Part shown: piece by piece, positions 34,401 to 47,455 of the stretch | How the letters are laid out: each line of letters starts with the position of its first letter | How positions within the stretch are numbered: the stretch's first letter is position 1 | NCBI GenBank assembly: GCA_023935145.1 | Contig: CM043705.1 | Location: forward strand, 52,274,084 to 52,338,083 | Length of the DNA: 64,000 nucleotides | Direction: 5' to 3' | Source of the DNA: Bretschneidera sinensis | Taxonomy: Eukaryota > Streptophyta > Magnoliopsida > Brassicales > Akaniaceae | Position numbers and translations under genes: made by a program | Notes under the pieces: model-generated | Database searches by the model: none | What the model saw: the letters and a program-made list of their open reading frames with translations, nothing else | Told to the model about the DNA's origin: nothing

Positions 34401-37400
34401 TTTAATTCTTAGATTATCTAACTTAAATCACTCCACACAAAAATTTTTCAATGTCAAAAATTAAAATATGGGAAGCAAACAAGATTTTTTTACCCAAAAA
34501 TGAATGGATGGTGATTCTTTTGTGGTGAAGACTCAAGATATTTTATTTTGTATGTCCAACCGAAATGTTCAAATATTACTACTCCACCTTAAAAGTCATT
34601 AACCTATGGCTTAAAAGTTAAAAAATTAATGTCAGAGGAAAACCAAAAATAACCACTAATTTTAATTCAGTAACCAATTAACATTAACATATAATATCAC
34701 TCATTACAGTATTAAATAATATTTTTTTAATATTAAAATAATTATTTACAAATAAAACTCTTAAGATTGTCATCCTATTACTAATTTGTTGTACGAGTTA
34801 CAAATAGGTGACAATTTTGGACATTCTTTCATCTTTCTCAAGTTCAAAGCAAACTTCTTTGATCGATGGCAGATATTCAGCCAGGGAAACAGAACCTTGG
34901 AATTATATATGAGGGTTGTATTCGTACAATATATGCTGACAGTTTACATATCTTTCACGGCTCATGAAACCAATAAAAGCCAACAATTATATTTAATTGC
35001 ACCTTGTGTGAGGGCAAAAATGTCCAGTAAAGTTACCTTAGAATCATAACGTAACCCTAAGAAAAAGGTTCAAAATGTGAAAGAAACAAGTAAAAGGAGG
35101 CTCTGTCTCAGGCAAAAGGTTAAAAAAAGAGGTGAAAAGTGGGGTAGTACAAAAGAGAAAAGGCATTGTCGGCTGACTGACTAACTCTGAAGCAACATTG
35201 AAATCCACGCAACCGAGCCAATAAGTGGCCCAATTCATAGTAGCTTTCTTTTTCTATTGATTGGTGCAATTTACTGTCACGTACGAACCACGAAGAAGTT
35301 GCTAAGAGAGTAAGAGAGACCGCCCAACAACCAAAAATGAGTGGAGTAGATCTAAGATCCCCTTTTTCTTTATGATCTCTTTTTTTTCCAAATTTATTAA
35401 AAATAAATAAATACTAAGTAAAAGATGACGAGAATAATTGAATCAAAAAGCTTAAATTATTTTGATAAATGAAGGATTTTAGTACAAATTAACCTATTTT
35501 TCTAAATTTAATGCTGCCAACAACCGAGCTAAGGCCAAAGTACTTAATTAGCACTATACAGCATACTGTACTACATACTAGAGAGCTTAGAAAGCAAGCT
35601 ATGTCCAATATTCACACTTAAATATAAAGATATATGTCCCTCCTCATCGAGATGAAAGTTTGACAGAATCAGTCTATATCTGTCCAATGTGAGAAATACT
35701 AAGTACATAGTATATCAATACTCCTACAAATATATGGAAGAGTCAACTATATGAGAGCTAAAAGGACTCACTTTCAGCAAGAAGACCGCCTTTACCATTC
35801 TGATCCTGGGACAGGGCCCTTAAAATAAGGTAACATCAATGTCTCTGCTTTTTTTTAACTGATTACTGCTGCATGACCTGTGAGATATTAATAAATGTTT
35901 AGTAATATTAACATAATTAATAGGATAGAGTTAGCACTTTACCATGAATACTTGAGATCAGAAATCCTAGTTAGCCACAAACACGATGACCCCAAAAGAA
36001 AGAAAAGAATGAAGGGAGAGAATAATAAATAGAAAAACAGCAAGCAATCCGAAAAAAGTAAGTTAAGGCAAATATTCCACGTCTGAGGGGGGTGTGATAT
36101 TTTTATTTTTTTACTAAATAAAAATAGACCTTATTCTGGTTGATATTCTTTACTTAAAGAATGGCCAACCCATGCATAATATTTTGTGCATTAATCTCAA
36201 AGCAGCATTTCTACTGTCACCACCAAATTAAAGCTCTATTGAAATTTGTTCGAATATCAGATTCGTTTATTTTTTTAATAATTTTTTATTTATATTTTTT
36301 AATTTAAAATATTCGAATGTCATATCTTTATCCAAAGTTTCGATGTCTGACACAAATATAATAAAATAAAATGAAAGAAACCATGTAACATTGAAAAGCT
36401 CTTTAGAGACTTGAGACACTGATCAGTAGGGTTTGTATACCGATTACTACCTTTCACACTCACCTTTGGGTATATTATTTCGTTAGGAAGGAGAACATCT
36501 AAAATGTCAGTTGGGAACATTCTAGTGGCTAGTAGAAGTGTCTTCACTAAAGTTGCAAGTTGTAACATATCAAATCCGTTTTTTACAAAAGGTTTTTCAA
36601 TACTTTATAGGCATAATTAAGTGTGGAAAATTATTGATAAGGTAGTCCCCAAGCACTAAATACGAAGTAGCGGATAAAGTCAGGGCCAATGAGAACTATA
36701 TAGATGACGTTGGCCACAAGGAAACAAGCACTGCACAGTATAAATCACAAGCAAGACATTGGCCTACCATATCCAATACAAATCAATGCTCTCCACGGGT
36801 CAAATCAGTGTTCTGATACATATGATTGTTACATAAGATCGTCCGGTGCCAATCAAGAAAGAATTCCAACCGTATCTCATGAATCATACTGGTGGGGTTT
36901 TGTGTCAAAGGTCTATGGTCAGAAGTTGATTTGAGAGTACCCACAGTGGTCCAAACCAAACACTTGCAAGCTAAAATTATGGCAGGGAACAAATTAAGAT
37001 TAATGGATTACTTGATCAAATCTAAGAGGCAAGCGAAAGCTGAATAAAAACCAAGTAGCCGACTTGGTGGCCAGTGCTAATTACGCGCATAGAGAATCCA
37101 CTTACAGCATGCAAGTGGCATGTGTGCTTGGTCTTCTCAGTAAGACCACAAAGAGGGCATAATTTTTTTCGTGAGTCTCGATTCTCATATAATAAGAACC
37201 GTTCGTATACTCTCATGCGATAACGGCTTAACTCAATGCTTGTTCACTATCAAGCACGCACACTAATTACCTCATACTCAATCAATATGGAAGCCCTCTT
37301 AATCAAGCACACCATATGTCGAACAAACATTATGTATTCGACCCTTATCCAAGGTCGTATACCAAGACTCATTTCAACACGATGCATCACTTGCACCTTA

Positions 37401-37894
37401 AGGTCAAAGAATGGTGCTAACCATCCCAAATCAGCCCCTAGGTCCTAGGGCTAAATGAGGGACGCTTACTCTCTCAAAAAGACAAGAGCCAAGCCCCACC
37501 CGATAAGTATCTTTCATTGAATGAACTGAATAATAAAAATTTGCAAATATGTTCTCTTTCAAATTCCAAAAGTGATTTTCAAAAGAAATTTGCAAAATAT
37601 TGCAAACACCCAATGTGCCAACAGTATTTACAAATTCAAATGGAAGATGCTTGATTGAGTAATATTGGCTAGATATTCTTTGGCTGCTCGATAAATGTCC
37701 TCTCTTTAACGGACACAGACAGATGGATATGCATGAGCGCGCACACACATGAACACTCAACTTCAAAGTGCTAGCTAGTTCTTGAAAGGTATGTCAATTG
37801 GGGAGGAATTAATTAGGGAGTATCTCACATAATTAGGTATGTCAATTCAACTTAGTTTAGCAAAGTGATGCATACCTTATTTTATTTCTATTTC
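34401..37894. other. Intergenic DNA downstream of the WRKY gene, no gene recognised
   Basis: No coding region, RNA gene or bounded repeat can be supported. The terminator/3' untranslated region of the minus-strand WRKY gene should lie in its last few hundred bases. Confidence 0.5.
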
Positions 37895-40800
37895 TCATCT
37901 GTTACGCATTCCAGGAGGCACAATGTCCCCAAGCAGACCGTCATCGGTAGGATGCTGTGAGATTGGGTTTGGCCGGGCCTGAAGTTCTCCTGCTTCACCT
38001 GGTACTTGGTGTGACTGTGTAATGTTTGGAGGAGTAATACTCTCTCTGGGCAACATAACTTCGGGATGATAATATTGTGAGATGGCAGGCGTCAACTGAC
38101 CAGAAAAGGCAGCTTCATGATTAATGACTCCACCACGCGATAAACCCACAGTATGATGACAGTGTTGGCCTTCATATGTAGTGATTACTATGGTGGGGTC
38201 TTCTGAGGACCGTTCCACTCTCTTCTTCACAGTGCATTTGCTATTTGTGCAGCGATAGTAGCTCCTGCAAAAGATGTTTGTGAGATTGTGCACAATAGGT
38301 GTTTGGAAAATCATCTCTTCCATTTACATTAAATTATCAGCAGGCATTTAAAGGTTTTATTTCTGGTCCTCCAAATTGAATATACATATAAGCAATGATG
38401 TACAAACCATGATTACTCTTACACCAACAACATATTATTAGATACGTATATGTTTCACGAATCAAATAAACATTAAGAACTTCTAGATCCAAATAAACAA
38501 TATTGTCCTCTACAATTGTTGCAGGTTATCCATTAAGCTGGTTTAAGGTACTTAGAAGTAGGATTTAAACACTAGATAGTTCAACCGAGGAGCCAATGAA
38601 GAATGAAAATTTGGAGGAACATGTAGTCTATTTATGAAATATAATATCATCCAAGGCTTAGCATACCATATGAATACATTGAATGCAAAACGAAACTAGA
38701 GATAATGGACAGAGATTAGAATACTAATAAATCAGGTAAATCTTGGTTTCGAAACAATGGTATTATTAACTCTTCTATGTATTCAAATTTGGGGATAAAA
38801 TTAGCTTATTAAGTATCACCCTCTAGAACAAAGAGAAGAGACTACAGTAAATTAAGACTAATAGATAAACCTCTTAGGAGTTAAGTTCTGAAATAAATAA
38901 ACAACAAACCACTGCATTTGATCTGAAATATATTTATGAGATCTCAGGTACTGAAATAATTTCAAAGCAGGTACTTAACAAGTTAGATCCCTTTGACTAT
39001 TATAGAGAACTTGTAACTGACCTAGGAAATGGACTATTTTTAACTGCTTTCTGTCCATATTTTCGCCATCGGTAGCCATCTTCAAGATGATCAATTTCAC
39101 TCTTAGTCATAAATGCAAAACGTGGCTGCCGGATTCTCTTTTGCACCTTCTTCCTTACTTTACTCCTGCAAAATATGTCACCTACAATTATCAAAAAAAG
39201 AGACAAAATCTGAAATTTAAAAAAGAAGAAAAAAAAAATAGTAAGAACAAAGGCATATCCTAATTACCAAAATATTAAGCATTATCTGTGAAAATGATCT
39301 ATCATATACTATGATACATTATTCACAGGGAACAACTAGCTTTCATTAATTCAAGAGGTGCTCAATACTATTAAGTATATGAGAAAAAACTACGTATATA
39401 AAAAGTGCTACCAAATGATGATTGCTTTCTTTTAAAGATGAGATATACTGACAAGAGATTACTCATCATACATAAGTTCAATAATGATAGGGAAAATTTC
39501 ACTCGTCCACCCCAAACATACACAATCACAAACGTAACAAGAACCGGCAAAAAAGTTTGAAATGACTTTTCTGCCCTTATATGTTACCAATGATATTTTG
39601 TGACTATTATTAGTGGATTTTCCTGGAGACTAGGTGTGCGAGCGGAGTGGACAAGCGAGATGTCCCCCTATTAGCGGCTCCCATATAAGTTTCCTCAAGG
39701 AAATGAAGTTTGTTCAAATCAGTAATATGGTGTGAATGATAAGGGAAGAGATGAAGAATGCTACACTTTCAGCTTAACAAATGTGATAGAATTGACCAAA
39801 AAGAAAAAAAAAGGAAGCTACTAAATCGATCAGATTATTAGGGTAGTCCTATTTCCACGGGTATAAAAAGCTGTCTCCACGCCAATATGCCTGTGACTGG
39901 GCCTTATTTCAAAATTTTCCTGTGTTAATGGCGTGGATGCAGCCATTAATTAAACCCGTGGAAATCCAACCTGACAGAAAATAATTAAAAGGTCAAAATC
40001 TGTATCATTGATGTAATCTAGCACCAACTTTAATGATAAATTGATACAAAATATCTTCCCACTGATATAACAGAGCCCAACTGAGTCTGTCATATAGTTG
40101 TTTTCCCTAGGGTTTAGACTGCAAGTACTAAAAAACTTGAAAAGTAGTATCAGATAACTGAATTAAGTTACTACAAGGGGAATAAATTAAAGATGCACTT
40201 TTCATATACAGTGTTAAACAATATTGTTAAATTTCATTAAATGCCACACAATTCAATTTATTTAGTGATTACCCTTTTTGAAAAATGTAATTAAACTTGC
40301 ACATTACACTAATTAATAATCAACTAAGATCATGCCCCTCAAAAGAAACGAAAAAACAACTAAGCAACAGGCTTTTTAATTAACACCAAAAATATGCAAT
40401 GCAACTAATCACAGACATATACATCACATTTGGTTTGATTAATTATCTTATATCTAATAAATGAAATGCAATAATGTATGGGATGAAAAAGAAAGAACAT
40501 AAGTAACAGGCTGTCTAACAATAGTAGAGCATCCACCATAACCAAAAAAAAAAAAAAAAAAAGGCTTTTCAAGAACATGCGTTTATATAACAAAGAAAAA
40601 TAGCACTTTCAAATTTGTTTGGAATAAAGCCCAACCGATTAGTCTAGATGCTCAAACGTGAAGCATGAAAAACTCAATTAAAGGGGGCTTTCTACGCTAG
40701 CTATACATTCTCCTCCCTTTTTTTCCCTCTACATTTACGCGTTATATATATATATTCCCCAAAGCTATAAAGATCGTTATCGTCTTTATGGACCACGCCA

Positions 40801-41610
40801 TTCCCGCCGCAATAACGGCCGTGTCCGAGGACTATGGTTGATAAGTAAAGAGTCCCTTTTATTCCTCTGGAATTCCCTAACTGCACCTATACTTTATATC
40901 AAATTACAAAACCTTCCCAAACACCCCCACCTTGCATGAACTGAAATTTTGACAGTCCAAGCTTGTACGACACAGGATTAGGATTGGCAATTCCATACTC
41001 AAACGAAAACGTCGTGCGTTATTTTTATCCCTTTCTTTTTTTTTTATTAATTCATTACTAGTAGTTACATAGTTTATTAAAAAACCTGTCATTTAACCCA
41101 TGAAAATCGCTCATAATTACGATTCAGTCCAAAAATATCACAAATCATTAACTTTTTATTTTCTCATTTGACTCACGGTATCTCGGGCGGTTTCCCGCCG
41201 GAGCCCGTCGACTTCTCCGGCTGATCCTCGCTGGAGCTCGAAGTCACCGAAGGATTCGAGGTCGACACGTCAGCGGCAGCAGATTCCCCAACCAAACCCG
41301 ACGCAGCACCCGAACCTTTCAGCCCGGCTCCAACTCCACCACTACTGCTCTGCGGCAAGCCACCGGGGTTTCCAGCCAAATCGGATCTGTGGCAGACCCC
41401 AATCCGGTCCAGCTCCCCGAACCGGACCGCTTCGGCGGGCCGAGGATGGTCGTTATCGACGTCGGGGTGGAGATTCCAGCCGAATTCGCTGAGTATGCTG
41501 CTCTCTCTGTCGAATAAGTAGTTGACGGAGTCCGAGTAGGGCCCCCCGAGTGTCCAGCTCGTCTTGCTTGTGAACTCGGCCCTTGGATCGGATTGGTCTT
41601 TATCGTCCAT
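37895..41610 (-). CDS. WRKY57: WRKY group IIc transcription factor, WRKY57-like, three exons
   Basis: This encodes a nuclear DNA-binding protein that recognises W-box (TTGAC) promoters. Exons on the minus strand are 41610-41177, 39165-39022 and 38264-37895; splice sites are GTGAGT/TTTTGCAG and GTCAGT/TTTTGCAG. The total is 948 nt, 315 residues. The start is the ATG at 41610 ([13 protein letters not shown]); an upstream TTG in frame is ignored. Residues 150-160 ([11 protein letters not shown]) are a basic nuclear-signal-like stretch. WRKYGQK is at 178-184, and the zinc ligands C198, C203, H227 and H229 fit C-X4-C-X23-H-X-H (group IIc). The second intron splits the Arg codon of FPR-SYY, the usual WRKY intron site. 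The flanks [13 protein letters not shown] and GLLGDIVP match my recollection of Arabidopsis WRKY57, as do an N-terminal half rich in Ser/Gly and the overall length (Arabidopsis about 287). No disabling change is seen. WRKY57 in Arabidopsis is linked to drought and jasmonate/auxin-senescence responses. Confidence 0.95.
39851..39965. repeat. Foldback (hairpin) in WRKY57-like intron 1
   Basis: ATTTCCACGGGT (39851-39862) is the exact inverse of ACCCGTGGAAAT (39954-39965). Inside it GCTG-TC-TCCACGCCA pairs with TGGCGTGGA-TG-CAGC. The arms are about 39 nt with a ~35-nt loop. It may be a small MITE remnant or a stable intronic hairpin. No clear target duplication flanks it. Confidence 0.7.
40544..40562 (+). 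repeat. Poly(A) homopolymer in WRKY57-like intron 1
   Basis: A run of 19 A on the plus strand (T in the transcript), inside intron 1. Confidence 0.9.
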
Positions 41611-41785
41611 GGCCGTCAAAATGATCTGTTTGAAGAGAAAAGAGAGATAGATTTGGAATTAGGGAATCGAAATTCGGCGAACGCGGAAAGAGAAAGAGAC
41701 AGAGGGAGGCAGCTAGGGTTGTGTGATGAGAAAGACGCGTAGTTTTTGAACTTTTTGTTGGTGAACCAGTGTCTTGTCAACGGAG

Positions 41786-41816
<31 letters not shown>

Positions 41817-41890
41817 GCAGAAGAATAGTTTTGGAGAGAAAAAACAAAACACTGAAAATAACGAGAGAGAGACAGAGAGAGAGAGGGAAG
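41786..41890 (-). promoter_or_regulatory. GA/CT-rich 5' leader of the WRKY57-like gene
   Basis: A 28-base (TC)n run at 41786-41813 and a second GA-rich run at about 41860-41890 lie 175-280 bases upstream of the ATG. On the transcript strand the first is (GA)n. GA runs in plant 5' leaders are known targets of BPC-type GAGA-binding factors; the link here is inference. No clear TATA box was found upstream. Confidence 0.6.
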
Positions 41891-42660
41891 GGAAGGGAAT
41901 AGAAAAGAGATAAAGTTAGAAAAATCGCCGTCAACCGCAATTAGTAAGGGAAGGGGCTGTCACTTAGGGGAAGGGAGGGAGTGGGTCCCACGAGCATGAA
42001 TGAAAAAAATTTCAGGGAGAGAATAGAGGATAGAGGGACGATGCTTTGCGACAAAGAGGGGCACCTTGTTTCTGTGTAGTAGACTAGTGGTGTGGTGCCC
42101 AATTGCCCATGTAAATGGACTCCGTTTTTTTAGCTTACTTAGAACTTTGATTTAAATACCCAAAAAAATGTTACAACAGTTTAATTTAGCTAAAGTTAAG
42201 GAAAGGATCGAAAAGGAAATTAAAGAGTTTATTTTAGCTAAATTGCTTAGAAAAGTATACTTCTTCTCACTGACAAGTCACAACAATTTATTTTTTTTTT
42301 AATTTCAAGAATCAAAACAATTAAAAAAATAGAACAATACTTTAATGCATGTTAAAAAAAATATTTTTTTTAAGATTTTATTTATCCTCACTCTGTTAAA
42401 AGTTTGATAATGGGTTATAATCCTCAAAGATAAAATAAAATCTCACGGGATATGCAAATAGAAAATCTAAAAAATCACTTTAAAACTCTCTTTAAAATAG
42501 TGAAAATAATGTTTTTTTGCAAAAAAAAGTTATGCAAGCTATTCTCATTGAAAGGAAGTTATTTATGAATTTATATGTCTTTCCATCTCTCACCCGTCAT
42601 AAAGTGAAAAAACATGAAAATTGGTAATTAAAACTTTGTATTTTGAAAATAATGGGTTTA

Positions 42661-42832
42661 TAGTCGAATATACCTTAATATAGTCGATTATCATATGTCT
42701 TTGTTTGAATTATAAGTTTAAGAAACGAGCTTGTAGTCAACTATTCATTGGCGTTACAACCAAAAAAATTTATCGTTTGTCTACTCAAATCATTAAATGC
42801 ATAGTTGACTATTATTTGATGTAGTCGACTAC
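42661..42832 (+). promoter_or_regulatory. Cluster of TAGTCGACTA-like sites
   Basis: Sites start at 42661 (TAGTCGAATA), 42681 (TAGTCGATTA), 42734 (TAGTCAACTA), 42802 (TAGTTGACTA) and 42822 (TAGTCGACTA, part of the 12-bp palindrome GTAGTCGACTAC). They share the AGTCGACT core of the Sirevirus arrays with different flanking bases. Spacings are 20, 53, 68 and 20. It may be a relic of another Sirevirus LTR; no other LTR part is recognisable. Confidence 0.5.
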
Positions 42833-43359
42833 CACAAATGATTTTCAAATAAAAGTTCCAACACTTTTGAGGGTTCGGAGTGTGACATGGGAAATAAGGT
42901 TTATGTTATGTTCATTTTAAGTCACTAACAACATATTAAGGTATAGTTTGGCTTCATAGAGTTGTGAAATTATTTTTAAAATAGTTTTAAGTAAAATAAT
43001 AGTGCAACTAAAAAGTTGTATTGTTTGTGTTTAGTAAAATAGGTGTGAAAACACAGATTTAATTTTTTATAAACTCTTTATAAGTTTTTTATTATTTTTA
43101 AAATCTAATCTTTTGGATGTTTGGTTTAGTTTTTTAAAATAAAAAATAAAAAATCACTTCATAATCTATATCAAATAGTATCTACTTAATTAAATTCCTT
43201 AATCGGAATATTAAATATAGAATGAGATCAACACTCATTGAGTTTGGAAACGATTAACAATGCTCATTGATATGAAAGTCATGTTAATCAAAAAGTCGTT
43301 TTTACAAGGCAGTGAGAGCTCAAATTAAACATTTGTTAATTAATTAATTAATAAACTAA

Positions 43360-43388
43360 AAGAGAGAGAGAGAGAGAGAGAGAAAGAG
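43360..43388 (+). repeat. (AG)n microsatellite
   Basis: (AG)n from 43360 to about 43382 followed by AAAGAG; preceded by a short (TTAA)n run. Confidence 0.9.
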
Positions 43389-44074
43389 TCATAGAAAAGA
43401 GATATTTGGAAATGTGTAAAGTAAGGAAACAAAAATGACCAGACACTTGTCATGCACAATGCTGTGTGTGGGCTCTCCCTTCCCTAGTATTGTTGAACTT
43501 CTCCTAACGAATTATTGACCACAGCAGGGATCCTTTGTTACAGATTTGTGAACATTCTTGGCACACGACCCAAGCGGCGTATGTCAATATCTCATATTGC
43601 GTGCATTCTTATAGAAAACTTGACCCAATAAAATTTCTTATGCTTATTTGGGCAAAATATCAACGAATGGGTGCCAACTAGCTTCTGGTTGTTTAATTGC
43701 TACTGTTGTTGTCTTACATTATTGGAGGAAAATTATTCTTCACATCCACACGAAAGGATTGTGTACAATGTGAAAAAATTTACTTGGCCCAAACTAAAAG
43801 AGACATGTAATTATAAAAAATGCGGATGTACTTGAGCTCGGTTCATATCCATTAATTTCTCCAAGAACTCGAGCTTTTGGATTTGAGCATATAAATTTGG
43901 ATCAATATTTAAGACAAGAAGTAGATATCTTTACTGTTATTAATGGATTTATTGATGCTGTTAGTGGTGGATGTTTAAAAATCACCTCAAATGTTGAATT
44001 TAATATTGTGACTTTTACAACAATACCAACAGATCATTTCTAACTGTAAAAATTATATAGATTTATTTTAAAAT

Positions 44075-44079
<5 letters not shown>

Positions 44080-44112
<33 letters not shown>
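44080..44112 (+). repeat. (AT)n(AC)n microsatellite
   Basis: About 25 bases of alternating AT followed by four AC units. Confidence 0.9.
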
Positions 44113-44113
<1 letters not shown>

Positions 44114-46789
44114 AGTCGAGCTCGCAGTTGACAACCCTAATAGTTCAGCTTGAGCTCGCTTGTTGTATTAAACGAGTTTAAAATCAATGTGCTCTAGCTA
44201 GTTTTGAGTTAGTCTTATCAAATCGAGCCAATTAAAGCGATCCTCCACTAACCAAGACCCAAGCAACTTGTGAACACCTTGATTTGCGGCCACCTGTATC
44301 TATAATTAGGTATAAAATATGTATAATTATTAAGGATAGGGTGGAATTAGATTAGTTCTTGGAATCTTAAACACGACCTGGACAAAAGAAACAAATCACT
44401 TTATAACGTCCAATTTAGCCAATCAAATATATGATGTTATTAAATGTGTTAAATAAATAGTAACATATTGCCATGTTATGATTGATCAAACTTTATAAAA
44501 CTCGATTTGATTGTCTAAACAAGAAATTTTTTTTAGATAGATTGATGCAAAGATTGAGATAAAGACTAACATGTTATATTATAATCGATCAGATCTTATA
44601 AAAACCGATCATGTAAGAATATTTTTTTTGAGACACGTAGATGGAGACTGACAGAGAGAGATTACTATGGTCATAGTAATAATTTAAAATGAGAAAATTT
44701 TGTTTAATTTTTGTTGTGATACTTTTTAAATTTTTACATCGAAAAGAAGTTTTATCGTAAACAGTTCTAATTCCACATCGTTTATGTGTCTAAAGGATGT
44801 GGGTATTAAATATTATAAATAAGACTCTGAGTTTTTTTTTTGGTGAACTATATCAAATCTTATAGCACTAAAATAATCAAAGATTGAATCATTTGAGATG
44901 GTGTAACAAAGCTTTGAGATAATAAAATTAAAAAATTATAATTTTTTGTTATAAAAAATTAATTTATTAATAGAATTTGTCATCACAAACGTAACTACGT
45001 TAAAGGCCAAATCACCGACGTCTGTATTATTTTTCATGTCCTCGGACAGTGAAAAACATATATGATGCATGCATCTTTTATGAATATAAAAGTGAAGGGG
45101 CTTATAACTTGCGCGTGAACTAGCGGTTGGAATTTTAATTTTGCTGTGTTATTTATCAATATCATTAATTCGTGATTAACAAATAGAACTTTTCAATAAT
45201 TTGATCCTTATGCTGTGGCCCACTAATCAAATCATTGACGTCGATTACAAAATTACGTATTTTGGATTCATTAATTTGAACTCGTGATGTAGATAATGGG
45301 ACAACCCTTGAATGCAGACGGGAATTAAAAATCTGATTAAGACATGCAAATTTACTACTGAGGCGTAATTAGTAAACTATGATTAAAGAAAGATGACAAA
45401 TAATTCGAATTAATTGGTTCTTAGGTCCCTAAATTACTAATTTAAGGTCGCAGTTATTAATTGTAATGTTATAAAGATTCGATTTTTCACTTGACATAAT
45501 ATTGTTCGTTTTGACATTTTAAATTTCAGTTATAAAATGTGTTGTATAAATGAAGGTGACACTCATTTATAAATAACTCAATCACATTCTTTTTAACAGA
45601 TATGAGATACCAAAATTTGATCCGGATCTTGGGCATCACATATGTAAAAAAAATTGTGATATACCTTGTGAAAAAAAATTATTCTTGGAAATATTTGTTT
45701 TTACTTTTTTGCTATAAAAAATTTGAAAAATCACAAAATATATGACACGTGAAAAATTCACAAAAGAAAAAAGAAGAAATGTTAGATGACATTTCGAATG
45801 GTTCACATAGTTTACTAAAATCATATTTTGGTGCATTTCTAAAAGTTAAGAGATATGAATTAAATTAATAAAATAGATTGTGTTGCAATTTTGGTGTTAA
45901 ATTCGTAATTGATAGAATTAAATGGTAGGTAGTCATAGTTCAAAAATCATTAGTGCAATTTCATGGAGAAAGTAGTTTTTTTTTATCGTAGGAGTATGGA
46001 TTTCGAATTTTGCTCTTTGATAAAGATTTTGATGTTTCTCACGGGAACTTTTTATTTTTAAAAGAGCAATTATCTAGTTAAAAATATTTTTAAAACCGTG
46101 TACCAAAAAAAATTCAAGACAAAATGTTCCAATAAATCAAGACAAGTAGGTTTTATCAATAGCTGGCCCATGCCAACTTGGTAGTTTAATACTGATCGAA
46201 TTGGTGCATAGAGCATGGTGTTTATGTTGAAGGTAACAAAATCAGGTCCAAATGCAGACAATGCACAATCCACTCACGTGGAAATGTTTTCTCTGTCCTC
46301 ACATGTTAATATATGTTCTCGCATAGATCCAATTTATAAACCGTTTGAATATTTCTCATTTATGTTAAATTAGTTTGGGAGGATGGAAGGATTTCCCATT
46401 TATAAAAATAAAAAAAAAGCTACCGAAGGATTCAGATTAATTATAAAATGGTATTTAGTATAAACAGAACTGAGAGAAAACACTTAAAGAAGTAAATTTT
46501 TTAATTTATTGTCATTTTATCAAAATTAATTTATTTTTAAAAACATTTTATAAATTATTAATCGAAACTACTATTAGACCAAATAATACCTAATATACAC
46601 TATCCTTTTTATAGTTCAGAGATCCGCTACGCAACATTCCTTAAAATAATCTAATTTTTAACCAAATTCAAGAAGTGTGTTTCATAACTTCTGATCGAAC
46701 ATCACTTTTCACAAAATGTGTGTTATCAAAATTAACTTTGAATTGCAAGAGAATTTACTCGCTGAATGTGACGTTTCAAGATGGAGGCA

Positions 46790-47221
46790 AGTCTTGATAT
46801 TCCACGTCCATTAGAAAAGAAGTGACTGAACTGTTTAGAAATGATTATCACCTCCACTTGCACAATGTGTTTTAAAATCGTGAGGCCTAGTGTATCAAAA
46901 CGAACAATATTGTGTCAAATTGGAGGTCAGGTTGTTATAGTGATATCAGAACCGACTCTCAAAAGCTCGACCGGTGATCTTAATTAGTGGATTATTGGAT
47001 GTTAGACCACACAATATAATGAGGGTGATGTGCCCAAATGAGAGGAGATTGTGACATCCCAAAATGGGGTCAAATATTAGCATCCCACGTCGGCTAGAGA
47101 GAATGTGACAGAGTTGTTTATAAGTAATTGTCACCTCTACTTGCATAGTGCATTTTAAAATCGTGAGGTCTAGTGTACCAAAGTAGACAATATTATGCCA
47201 ATTGAGAGGTCAGATGTTGGA
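46790..47221 (+). mobile_element. Cassandra-like TRIM relic (two short LTR-like copies)
   Basis: Two related blocks, about 46790-46941 and 47051-47221, share GCATTTTAAAATCGTGAGG-like and GTGTACCAAA...GACAATATT-like segments and the ending TTG(A)GAGGTCAG-TTG. Between them lies GTGATATCAGAACCGACTC, which resembles a tRNA-Met primer site, and GGTGATGTGCCC, then GAGGAGAT before TGTGACATCCC. This layout fits Cassandra TRIM elements, whose short LTRs carry 5S-like sequence. The copies are heavily diverged, and the left LTR is incomplete. Confidence 0.55.
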
Positions 47222-47455
47222 CCTGTAATACCCGTAATCATAAAGTAAGAGTAAAGAAGTAATTTAATAAATATAACATGAAATTAAAATAAAATATATA
47301 TGAAAAGGATTTAGTATTGAATAAAATAATTCTTTTGAAAAAAAACAAAAAGAACGTGGCAGTAGGTGGCGAGAAATGAAAAGTGTACATGTCGGGTAAG
47401 TGTTAAAAATGTGGCAGGGGCTGCTAAACTTAGTTTTTGGAACGCCTATGAGCAC

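Larger units (their letters stand above)
41891..46789. other. Intergenic DNA upstream of the WRKY57-like gene
   Basis: The promoter of the minus-strand WRKY gene should be in the first kilobase. A TTGAC core on the minus strand is at about 41935 and one in the leader at about 41775. The rest is AT-rich with microsatellites and a small AGTCGACT-type cluster listed separately. No gene is recognised. Confidence 0.5.

Noticed and set aside
36704..37080. Possible RNase H-like end (NQVADLVASANYA)
   Set aside because: The similarity is short, stops interrupt it, and no other LINE or pol motif is near.
37022..37216. Minus-strand frame with CPLCG and HTCHLH, zinc-finger-like
   Set aside because: Too short, no flanking support, and the Cys/His spacing fits no family I can name.
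41611..41619. Upstream in-frame TTG as the WRKY57-like start
   Set aside because: The ATG at 41610 gives a natural N-terminus; plant nuclear genes rarely start at TTG.
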